A stretch of 55,755 nt of DNA. Origin: an uncultured Clostridia bacterium. Lineage in GTDB: Bacteria > Bacillota > Clostridia > Christensenellales > Borkfalkiaceae. How positions within the stretch are numbered: position 1 is the first letter of the stretch; the number at the start of each line of letters is the position of its first letter. The DNA lies in contig CALVRO010000009.1 in NCBI GenBank assembly GCA_944358655.1, positions 1-55,755 of the forward strand, in the 5' to 3' direction. The position numbers were made by a program, and so were the translations under genes. The notes beneath the pieces were generated by a model. The model saw only the letters and a list, made by a program, of their open reading frames with translations. It was not told the DNA's origin and searched no databases. Of this stretch, positions 41,710-50,941 are shown piece by piece.

Positions 41710-42435
41710 ATGGAAAAGAAAGAACAGCTCTACGAAGGCAAGGCCAAAAAGGTCTACGCCACCGAAGATCCCGACTATGTCATCGTGTCCTACAAGGACG
41801 ACGCCACCGCCTTCAACGGCCTCAAAAAGGGTACCATAGCCGGCAAGGGCGTCATCAACAACAAAATGTCCAACATGATGATGAAGATGCTCGAAAAGAA
41901 GGGCGTGCCCACCCACTTCGTCGAGGAGATAGACGACCGCAACACCGTTGTAAAAAAGGTCGAAATAGTTCCCCTCGAAGTCATCATCCGCAACGTTGCG
42001 GCGGGCAGCTTTTCCAAAAAGTACGGCGTGCCCGAAGGCACCCCCTTCAAGGCGCCCACTATAGAATTTTCCTATAAGAACGACGACCTCGGCGATCCCC
42101 TCATCAACACCTATCACGCCCTCGCCCTCGGCCTTGCCACCAAGGACGAGATAGAAACCATAAAGAACATGGCCTTCGCCGTCAACGACATAATGAAGGA
42201 GTTCTTCAAGCACGTCAATATCGATCTTATCGATTTCAAGCTCGAGTTCGGCCGCTACCACGGCCAGATAGTGCTCGCCGACGAGATCTCCCCCGACACC
42301 TGCCGCTTCTGGGAGGCGGGAACGTGGGATACCACCCACCACACCAGCCTCGACAAGGACAGGTTCCGCCGCGACCTCGGCGGAGTGGAGGACGCCTACA
42401 ACGAGATCTTCAAGCGCCTCACCGAGGGAGAATGA
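41710..42435 (+). CDS. purC: SAICAR synthetase PurC
   Basis: 241 residues, standard length. [19 protein letters not shown] near 8-26 binds [21 protein letters not shown] near 92-109 and [22 protein letters not shown] further on are family signatures. It joins CAIR and aspartate. Shine-Dalgarno AAGGAG upstream; the PurF-like gene starts 6 bp after its stop. Confidence 0.97.
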   Translation: MEKKEQLYEGKAKKVYATEDPDYVIVSYKDDATAFNGLKKGTIAGKGVINNKMSNMMMKMLEKKGVPTHFVEEIDDRNTVVKKVEIVPLEVIIRNVAAGSFSKKYGVPEGTPFKAPTIEFSYKNDDLGDPLINTYHALALGLATKDEIETIKNMAFAVNDIMKEFFKHVNIDLIDFKLEFGRYHGQIVLADEISPDTCRFWEAGTWDTTHHTSLDKDRFRRDLGGVEDAYNEIFKRLTEGE

Positions 42436-42441
42436 GCGTAG

Positions 42442-43863
42442 ATGGGCGGATTTTTCGGATGCGTTAAAAAGTCTGACGCCGTTTTCGACGTCTTTCTCGG
42501 AACTGATTATCACTCCCATTTAGGCACCAAGCGCGGCGGCATAGCGGCCTACGACGTCGTCATGGGCCTCCAGCGCGAAATACACAACATCGAAAACGCG
42601 CCCTTCCGCACCAAGTTCGAAAGGACGCTCTCCGAAATGCGCGGCAACGCCGCCATCGGCTGCATAAGCGACACCGACCCCCAGCCCCTTTTAATGGTGT
42701 CCAAAATAGGCAAGTACGCCATAAGCACTATCGGCATCATAAACAACGCCGACGAGCTCATGCAGGGCATACTCTCGCGCGGCGGCTACTTCGACGCCAT
42801 GACGGGCAGCAAGGTCAACTCCAACGAGCTCGTGGCCGCCCTCATCAACACCAAGGATTCCTTTGTCGAGGGCATACGCTACGCGCAGGAGTGCATAGAC
42901 GGTACTGCCTCAATACTCATCCTCACCGACCGCGGCACCATAATAGCCGCGCGCGACAGGGTCGGCCGCCTGCCCATACAGATAGGCAGGAGCGCCGATG
43001 GCTTCTGCGCCTCCTTCGAGGACTTCGCCTACCGCAAGCTGGGGTACGAGGACTACCTCAGGCTCGGCCCGGGCGAGATAGTCGAGCTGACTGCCGAAGG
43101 CGTCACGCAGCTCGCCCCTCCGGGCGATAAAATGCGCATATGTGCCTTCCTATGGTCGTACTACGGCTATCCCACGTCGTCGTACGAGGGGGTAAACGTC
43201 GAGCTCATGCGCTGCCGCAACGGCGAAATTTTCGCCCGCAACGACGCAAAGACGCACGATCTGCACGGCATCGACTACGTCGGCGGAGTGCCCGACTCGG
43301 GCACGCCCCACGCCATAGGCTATGCCAACGCCTGCAAGGTGCCCTTTGCCCGCCCCTATATCAAATACACGCCCACATGGTCGCGCTCCTTCATGCCCGT
43401 AAACCAGACCGAGCGCAACAAAGTGGCCAAAATGAAGCTCATCCCCGTCCACGAGCTCATCGAAGGCAAGCGCCTGCTGCTCGTCGACGACTCCATAGTG
43501 CGCGGCACCCAGCTCAAAGAGACGGTAGATTTCCTATATTCTCACGGCGCAAAGGCCGTGCACATGCGCTCGGCCTGCCCGCCCATAATGTACGGCTGCA
43601 AGTACCTCAATTTCTCGCGTTCGTCGGGGGATATGGACTTGATAACCCGCCGCATCATGTTCGAGTTCGAGGGCGAAAAGGCCATCGAACATCTCGAAGA
43701 GTACGCAAATTCTCAAACCTCGCGCGGCCGCGCCATGCGCAAGGCCATCTGCGACAAGTTCGGCTTTGAATCTCTCGAATTCCAGTCGCTCGACGGCCTT
43801 GTCGAGGCGATAGGGGTGGAGAGGTGTAAGTTGTGTACATACTGCTGGGACGGCCGCGAATAA
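42442..43863 (+). CDS. PurF paralogue lacking the glutaminase nucleophile
   Basis: 473 residues, homologous along its length to amidophosphoribosyltransferase. The N terminus is MGGFFGC where active PurF has Cys-Gly-x-Phe-Gly, so the N-terminal nucleophile Cys is Gly. The PRPP motif LLLVDDSIVRGTQ near 348-360 is intact. Cysteines equivalent to the Bacillus PurF [4Fe-4S] ligands appear kept (RICAFLW, MYGCKY, CTYCWDG at the C terminus). It may use free ammonia, regulate or pair with the second PurF, or act on another substrate. Expressed with purE and purC. Confidence 0.85.
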   Translation: MGGFFGCVKKSDAVFDVFLGTDYHSHLGTKRGGIAAYDVVMGLQREIHNIENAPFRTKFERTLSEMRGNAAIGCISDTDPQPLLMVSKIGKYAISTIGIINNADELMQGILSRGGYFDAMTGSKVNSNELVAALINTKDSFVEGIRYAQECIDGTASILILTDRGTIIAARDRVGRLPIQIGRSADGFCASFEDFAYRKLGYEDYLRLGPGEIVELTAEGVTQLAPPGDKMRICAFLWSYYGYPTSSYEGVNVELMRCRNGEIFARNDAKTHDLHGIDYVGGVPDSGTPHAIGYANACKVPFARPYIKYTPTWSRSFMPVNQTERNKVAKMKLIPVHELIEGKRLLLVDDSIVRGTQLKETVDFLYSHGAKAVHMRSACPPIMYGCKYLNFSRSSGDMDLITRRIMFEFEGEKAIEHLEEYANSQTSRGRAMRKAICDKFGFESLEFQSLDGLVEAIGVERCKLCTYCWDGRE

Positions 43864-44006
43864 CTTTTTTGCACAATATCTGCGTCGCCATACTTTGTCG
43901 GGCTTGCGTTCGCCCTCGGTCACATACGTCATTGTATGCTCCCGTCGGGACGATACGCGCCCTCCTCGTCTTGCTCGCATCTATTGCACAAAAATCTCAA
44001 TTCCGA

Positions 44007-44260
44007 GCTTTGGTTTTAATTCGTGTGACAGCCTTCGCATCCCATTGTCAACCTGCGCTTTCCTCGGGTCATTTACGTCTAAGTAAACTCCCTCAGGTTT
44101 TCCTCGCGCTCCTTGAACTGCTCGCAACTTTTCAAAAAAACCTCTTTACCCGACTTGGTTTTTAGTCGCGCGATAGCCTTCGCATCCCATTGTCAACCTG
44201 CGCTTTCCTCGGGTCATTTACGTTTAAGTAAACTCCCCATTGCCAACCTGCGCTTTCCTC
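44007..44260 (+). repeat. Direct repeat with AGCCTTCGCATCCCATTGTC core
   Basis: Copies at about 44007-44092 and 44153-44237 share a 49-bp identical core from AGCCTTCGCATC to TCATTTACGT. A third fragment is at 44239-44260. Confidence 0.75.
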
Positions 44261-44617
44261 CACGGGTAGAGTATGTCATTTCGAGCGTAGCCGAGAAATC
44301 TCCCGGGTGCCGCTTCAGATACACTTTTACCGCACTTTAATTTGCAGAGGCAAAAGGCGCGGTGTGGGTGGGCGGGCCAGACTTGTCATCCTGAGCGACA
44401 GCGAAGGATCTCATTGCTCGACTCAACGGAGCCCATACAGAGATACCTCGGCAACGCGCGCTCATGCTATTATTGCCCCCAACCATATCGGCGCGCTGCT
44501 CGGTATGACAAGGGGAGGAGGAAGGAGCTTGCTCGCGCCCCCTTGGGTAGAGCATGTCATTTCGAGCGCAGCCGAGAAATCTCCCGGGTGCCGCTTCAGA
44601 TACTCTTTCACCACAAC

Positions 44618-44714
44618 GCGGCGCGAAACGCGCCGCATATCGAGGCCGCGTTGTACGCGGCCATATCGAGCCCCGAACAGGGGCATATAGAGTTGCCGCA
44701 AGGCAACATATCGA
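44618..44714 (+). repeat. Array of four hairpins separated by ATATCGA
   Basis: Hairpins: GCGGCGCG-AAA-CGCGCCGC (44618-44636), GGCCGCGT-TGT-ACGCGGCC (44644-44662), GCCCC-GAACA-GGGGC (44670-44684), GTTGCC-GCAA-GGCAAC (44692-44707). Each is followed by ATATCGA (ATATAGA once). Stems are unrelated; linkers are constant. Confidence 0.8.
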
Positions 44715-44798
44715 TTTTATTGACCGCTCCGCTCGGCTTCTCCGTCGAATGGGGAGGCGTGGGCTTATAATCTTAATAATTAATTCCCATAGACATAT

Positions 44799-46208
44799 AT
44801 GGACGACATCCAAACCGAAATAACAGAGGACTGCGGCGTATTCGGCGTGTACTCCAAGGAAAACCGCGACGTGGCGCACACCGTATATTACGGCCTTTAC
44901 GCCCTTCAGCACCGCGGTCAGGAGAGCGCCGGCATAGCCGTGGCCTACGCGGACAAGATAATCTACCACAAGGGCATGGGCCTGGTTGCCGACGTCTTTG
45001 CGCAGGGCGGACTCGACCGCCTGCCCGAGGGCGACATAGCCATAGGCCATGTGCGCTATTCCACAACGGGCGCCAGCCAGCTTTTAAACGCCCAGCCCGT
45101 GGTGTTCACGGGCAAGTGCGGGCGCATGGCGCTCGCCCACAACGGCAACCTCGTCAACGCGGGTCAGCTGCGCTCGTACATGATAGAGCGCAACGCCGTG
45201 TTCCAGACTTCGATAGATTCCGAAGTGATGGCCGCCGTCATCAACAGTCTTTCGGACGGCGATATCCTCAAGGGAGTAATGCGCGCCTGCCCGCTCTTCA
45301 AGGGCTCGTACGCGCTCGTCATAATGACGGCCGACAAGCTCATCGCCGTGCGCGACCCCTTCGGCATCCGTCCCCTTTGCCTCGGCACGGTGGACGACGA
45401 CTACATAGTAGCCAGCGAATCCTGCGCTCTCGACGCCGTCGGCGCCGCTTTTGTGCGCGATATCGCGCCCGGGGAGATAGTCGTCATCGACTGCGACGGC
45501 GTGCACTCCCACATGATGGGCAACATCCCGCCCTCGCGCATGTGCATATTTGAATTTGTCTACTTCGCGCGTTCGGATTCCGTAATGGACGGCTGCAGCG
45601 TCTACGAGGCGAGGAAGGAGGCGGGCAGGCTGCTTGCAAGGTACTGTCCCGCCGAGGCCGACATAGTGTCGGGCGTGCCCGACTCGGCCAACGTGGCCGC
45701 GCGCGGCTACGCCGAGGAGAGCGGACTGCCCTTTGTGGAGGCGCTGGCCAAGAACAGATACGTCGGCCGCACCTTCATCCAGCCCGAGCAGGGCCAGAGG
45801 GAGGACAGCCTGACCATCAAGATGAACGCGCTGCGCTCCAACGTAGAGGGAAAGCGCGTCATCATCATCGACGACTCCATAGTGCGCGGCACCACCATGC
45901 GCAAGATAATAAAGATGCTCAAAAAGGCGGGCGCAAGCGAAGTGCACGTCAGGGTGTGCTCCCCCGTCATAAAGCATCCCTGCCACCTCGGCATCGACAT
46001 ACAGACCTATTCCCAGCTGATAGGCGCCTACAGGGACGAGGATCAGATATGTTCCTGCCTCGGGGCCGACAGCGTGCGCTACCTTCCCCTCGACAAGCTT
46101 TTGCAAAGCTGTTCCAGGGCGAAGGTGGGATTCTGCCTCGGCTGCTTCAACGGCGAGTATCCCTATCCGATGGAGGAGGGCTCGGCCGACAAATCAAAAT
46201 TAGAATAA
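44799..46208 (+). CDS. purF: Amidophosphoribosyltransferase PurF
   Basis: 469 residues. An 11-residue propeptide (MDDIQTEITED) precedes the catalytic Cys of CGVFGVY, as in Bacillus-type PurF that matures by cleavage. LQHRGQESAGIA near 46-57, the PRPP motif VIIIDDSIVRGTTMR near 354-368, and Fe-S ligands in RMCIFEF, KHPCHLG and GFCLGCFNGEYP are complete. It makes phosphoribosylamine from PRPP and glutamine. No Shine-Dalgarno is apparent and the promoter is unclear; a TATAAT at 44766-44771 lacks a good -35. Confidence 0.96.
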   Translation: MDDIQTEITEDCGVFGVYSKENRDVAHTVYYGLYALQHRGQESAGIAVAYADKIIYHKGMGLVADVFAQGGLDRLPEGDIAIGHVRYSTTGASQLLNAQPVVFTGKCGRMALAHNGNLVNAGQLRSYMIERNAVFQTSIDSEVMAAVINSLSDGDILKGVMRACPLFKGSYALVIMTADKLIAVRDPFGIRPLCLGTVDDDYIVASESCALDAVGAAFVRDIAPGEIVVIDCDGVHSHMMGNIPPSRMCIFEFVYFARSDSVMDGCSVYEARKEAGRLLARYCPAEADIVSGVPDSANVAARGYAEESGLPFVEALAKNRYVGRTFIQPEQGQREDSLTIKMNALRSNVEGKRVIIIDDSIVRGTTMRKIIKMLKKAGASEVHVRVCSPVIKHPCHLGIDIQTYSQLIGAYRDEDQICSCLGADSVRYLPLDKLLQSCSRAKVGFCLGCFNGEYPYPMEEGSADKSKLE

Positions 46209-46227
46209 ACTATCAGGAGAAACATAA

Positions 46228-47247
46228 ATGGCAATATCGTATAAGGACAGCGGCGTAGACGTAGAGAGAGGTTACGAGGCCGTAAGGCTCATGCGCAAAC
46301 ACGTTCAGTCCACCTACACCGAGGGCGTCCTCGGCGACATAGGCTCCTTCGGCGGTTTCTTCGCCCTCCCGGGTGGCTATAAGGAGCCCGTGCTCGTTTC
46401 GGGCACGGACGGCGTGGGCACCAAGCTCAAATACGCCTTCATCGCCGACAGGCACGACACCATCGGCATCGACGCCGTGGCCATGTGCGTCAACGACATA
46501 GTCTGCCAGGGCGCCAAGCCCCTCTTTTTCCTCGACTATTTCGCAACGGGCAAACTCTCGCCCGAGGTAGTGGCCACCGTCGTATCGGGCGTGGCCGAGG
46601 GCTGCCGTCAGAGCGGCGCCGCCCTCATCGGCGGCGAAACGGCCGAAATGCCGAGCTTCTACCCCGACGGCGAATACGATATAGCCGGCTTTGCCGTCGG
46701 CATTGTCGACAAGTCCGCCGTCATCAACGGCAAAAACATTGCCGAGGGCGACGTGCTCATAGGCCTTAAGTCGAGCGGCATACACTCCAACGGCTACTCG
46801 CTCGTCAGAAAACTGTGGGGCGAGGACAGGGCGACTTTGGAAAAGTTGGACGCCGAGCTCGGCGCCAAGCCCATCGACGTGCTGCTCACCCCCACGAGGA
46901 TATATGTAAATTCCATCCTCGCCCTCATCAAAAAGGTCAAAGTCAAGGGCATTGCCCACATAACGGGCGGCGGATTTATCGAAAACATCCCCCGCATCTT
47001 CCCCGAGGGCATAGGCTGCGAGATAGACACATCCTCCTACGAGCTCCCCGCCGTGTTCAAAATAATGGTAGAGCGCGCGGGCATCTCCCGCGAGCAGGCC
47101 TGCAACACCTTCAACATGGGCATAGGCATGGTAGTCTGCGTCGATAAGAGCGACGTCGAAAAAACCATAGCCCAACTCGAGTCCACGGGCGAGAGCTGCG
47201 CCGTCATCGGCAAAACGGTCAAGGGCGCGGGGGTAAAACTTCTATGA
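46228..47247 (+). CDS. purM: AIR synthetase PurM
   Basis: 339 residues. SGTDGVGTKLKYAF near 59-72 (phosphate loop), LIGGETAEMPSFY near 133-145 and HITGGGFIENIPRIFP near 245-260 are PurM signatures. It closes the imidazole ring of FGAM using ATP. CAGGAG lies before ATG and the last 4 bp overlap purN. Confidence 0.97.
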   Translation: MAISYKDSGVDVERGYEAVRLMRKHVQSTYTEGVLGDIGSFGGFFALPGGYKEPVLVSGTDGVGTKLKYAFIADRHDTIGIDAVAMCVNDIVCQGAKPLFFLDYFATGKLSPEVVATVVSGVAEGCRQSGAALIGGETAEMPSFYPDGEYDIAGFAVGIVDKSAVINGKNIAEGDVLIGLKSSGIHSNGYSLVRKLWGEDRATLEKLDAELGAKPIDVLLTPTRIYVNSILALIKKVKVKGIAHITGGGFIENIPRIFPEGIGCEIDTSSYELPAVFKIMVERAGISREQACNTFNMGIGMVVCVDKSDVEKTIAQLESTGESCAVIGKTVKGAGVKLL

Positions 47248-47858
47248 AGCGCATAGCCGTATTCGCAAGCGGCGGCGGCACCGACTTCCAGTCGATAATC
47301 GACGCCAACGAGGCCGGGCGCTTTTGCGAGATAGTCTGCCTCGTCGCCTCCAAGGAGGGCATAGGCGCAATAGAGAGGGCTAAGAAGCACGGAATTCCTT
47401 ACGTTGTCTGCTCAAGTAAGGACTGTCCCGACCTTGAAAAGCTCTACGCCGACCTGAAGTTCCGCCTCAACATGATGGGCGTCGACTTCATAGTTCTGGC
47501 CGGCTGGCTCAAGATAATCCCGGCCGAGTTCATCGCCTCCTTCGAGGACAGGATAATAAACATCCATCCCTCGCTCATCCCCGCCTTCTGCGGCAGCGGT
47601 TTCTACGGCATAAAGGTGCACAGGGCCGTCCTCAACTACGGCGCAAAGTATTCGGGCTGCACCGTCCACTTTGTCGACGAAGTGCCCGACGGCGGCGCAA
47701 TCATAGCCCAAAAGGCCGTGGAGGTGGAGGACGACGACACGCCCGAAAGCCTTCAGCAAAGAATTCTTTGCGAGGAGCACAAGCTCCTGCCCTACGTTGT
47801 AAAGATGCTCTGTCTCGGCAGGGTGGTAAAAGAGGGCCGCAAGGTCACAATAAAGTAA
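47244..47858 (+). CDS. purN: Phosphoribosylglycinamide formyltransferase PurN
   Basis: 204 residues. [12 protein letters not shown] at 8-19 binds the substrate phosphate, and [13 protein letters not shown] near 107-119 and [15 protein letters not shown] near 138-152 hold catalytic His and Asp. The usual DTGPII reads DGGAII. It transfers formyl from 10-formyl-THF to GAR. Start codon overlaps the purM stop (ATGA). Confidence 0.95.
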   Translation: MKRIAVFASGGGTDFQSIIDANEAGRFCEIVCLVASKEGIGAIERAKKHGIPYVVCSSKDCPDLEKLYADLKFRLNMMGVDFIVLAGWLKIIPAEFIASFEDRIINIHPSLIPAFCGSGFYGIKVHRAVLNYGAKYSGCTVHFVDEVPDGGAIIAQKAVEVEDDDTPESLQQRILCEEHKLLPYVVKMLCLGRVVKEGRKVTIK

Positions 47859-47898
47859 GAAAAGTAAGAAAGTAAGGATAGTAAGGAGATTTCATGCA

Positions 47899-49518
<1,620 letters not shown>

Positions 49519-49524
49519 AAAAGG

Positions 49525-49561
49525 GCCCGCGCGGACGGGCCCGCGGCCCGTCCGCGCGGGC
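49525..49561 (+). terminator. Perfect 16-bp hairpin between purH and purD
   Basis: GCCCGCGCGGACGGGC/GCCCGTCCGCGCGGGC with a CCGCG loop, no T-run. Possibly a processing or attenuation site, since purD follows on the same strand. Confidence 0.6.
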
Positions 49562-49618
49562 GGCAAATTTTCGATACACCCCCACATATACCTTAACCAA
49601 CGCATTTTTTATACGCAT

Positions 49619-50899
49619 ATGAACGTACTCGTAATAGGCAACGGCGGCAGGGAACACGCCATCCTGCTCGCCCTTAAAAAGAGCAAGAGGGTAGAAAAAC
49701 TGTACTGCATGAAGGGCAACGCCGGCACGGCGCAAATAGCCCAAAACGTCGACGTCGACTTCATGGACGCCGAGGCCGTAAAGGCCTTCGCCCTCGCCAA
49801 TCCGCAGATTGATTACTATGTCGTCACCCCCGACGACCCCCTTGCCGCGGGCATAGTCGACGCGCTCGAAGGCATAGGCAAGCGCTGCTTCGGCCCCACC
49901 AAGGCCGCCGCAAGGATAGAGTCGAGCAAGGCCTTCGCCAAGGCGCTCATGCAAAAATACGGCATCCCCACCGCCAAAAGCGCCACCTTCGACAACTACG
50001 GCGACGCGCTGGAATATGTCCGCTCGCAGGGCGCGCCCATAGTTTTAAAGGCCGACGGCCTCGCTTTGGGCAAGGGCGTGCTCATCTGCAAGACCATGAA
50101 GGAGGCCGAGGAGGGCCTCAAGGAGATAATGCTCGACATGGCCTTCGGCCGCGCGGGCGAAAAGATAGTGGTGGAGGAGTGCATGCGCGGTCTTAAATAC
50201 GACCCGGGCGAGGAGGTATCCGTCCTCGCCTTCACGGACGGCAAGACCATAGTGCCCATGATAACCTCCTGCGACCACAAGCGCGCCTTCGACGGCGACA
50301 AGGGCCTCAACACGGGCGGCATGGGCACGTTTGCGCCCTGCCCCTTCTGGACGGAGGAGCTCGCCGAAGAGGTCATGCAAAAGATAATGCTGCCCACCGT
50401 GGCGGCCATGAACGCCGAGGGCGCGCCCTTCAAGGGCTGCCTCTACTTCGGCCTCATGCGCACGCCCGACGGCATGAAGGTGGTGGAGTACAACTCCCGC
50501 TTCGGCGACCCCGAAACGCAGGTGGTGCTGCCCATGCTCAAAACCGACCTTCTGGACATATTCGAAGCCGTCACCGACGGCCGCCTTGCCGATATGGATA
50601 TAGAGTGGGAGAGCGGCGCCTGCGTCTGCGTGGTGCTGGCCTCGGGCGGCTATCCCGTGTCGTATAATAAGGGCGACGAGATAACCATAGGCGACGTGGG
50701 CGACTGCACGGTGGTGCACGCCGGCACGGCCGTAAAGGGTGGCAAACTCGTCACCAACGGCGGCAGGGTGCTCAACGTGGTCGCAAAAGGAAGGGACATC
50801 GGCGAGGCCCGCGCCAAGGCCTACGCCGCCGTAAAAAACATAAGCTGGAAGGGCATGCAGTACCGCACGGATATAGGCATAAAGTACCGCGAGGGCTGA
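49619..50899 (+). CDS. purD: Phosphoribosylamine-glycine ligase PurD
   Basis: 426 residues, ATP-grasp fold. MNVLVIGNGGREHAI at the N terminus, PIVLKADGLALGKGV near 140-154, FNTGGMG-like LNTGGMGTFAPCP near 230-242, and SRFGDPETQVVLP near 297-309 mark PurD. No Shine-Dalgarno and no clear promoter are visible in the 100 bp after purH; expression probably relies on read-through across the hairpin. Confidence 0.97.
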   Translation: MNVLVIGNGGREHAILLALKKSKRVEKLYCMKGNAGTAQIAQNVDVDFMDAEAVKAFALANPQIDYYVVTPDDPLAAGIVDALEGIGKRCFGPTKAAARIESSKAFAKALMQKYGIPTAKSATFDNYGDALEYVRSQGAPIVLKADGLALGKGVLICKTMKEAEEGLKEIMLDMAFGRAGEKIVVEECMRGLKYDPGEEVSVLAFTDGKTIVPMITSCDHKRAFDGDKGLNTGGMGTFAPCPFWTEELAEEVMQKIMLPTVAAMNAEGAPFKGCLYFGLMRTPDGMKVVEYNSRFGDPETQVVLPMLKTDLLDIFEAVTDGRLADMDIEWESGACVCVVLASGGYPVSYNKGDEITIGDVGDCTVVHAGTAVKGGKLVTNGGRVLNVVAKGRDIGEARAKAYAAVKNISWKGMQYRTDIGIKYREG

Positions 50900-50941
50900 A
50901 AATAAAGGCAATAAAAAGCGACAGGAGGTCATGGCCTTATA

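Larger units (their letters stand above)
43870..44790. repeat. Repeat island 6 inside the purine cluster
   Basis: No gene in 935 bp between the two PurF genes. The left part (43870-44260) holds an element starting ATATCTGCGTCGCCATACTT and two copies of an 80-bp unit. The right part has A repeats (44274 and 44551), a CCTGAGCG-type repeat (44386-44515) and a hairpin array (44618-44714). Confidence 0.85.

Noticed and set aside
44618-44714. CRISPR array
   Set aside because: Constant parts are only 7 bp, the variable parts are perfect palindromes and no cas gene is near.
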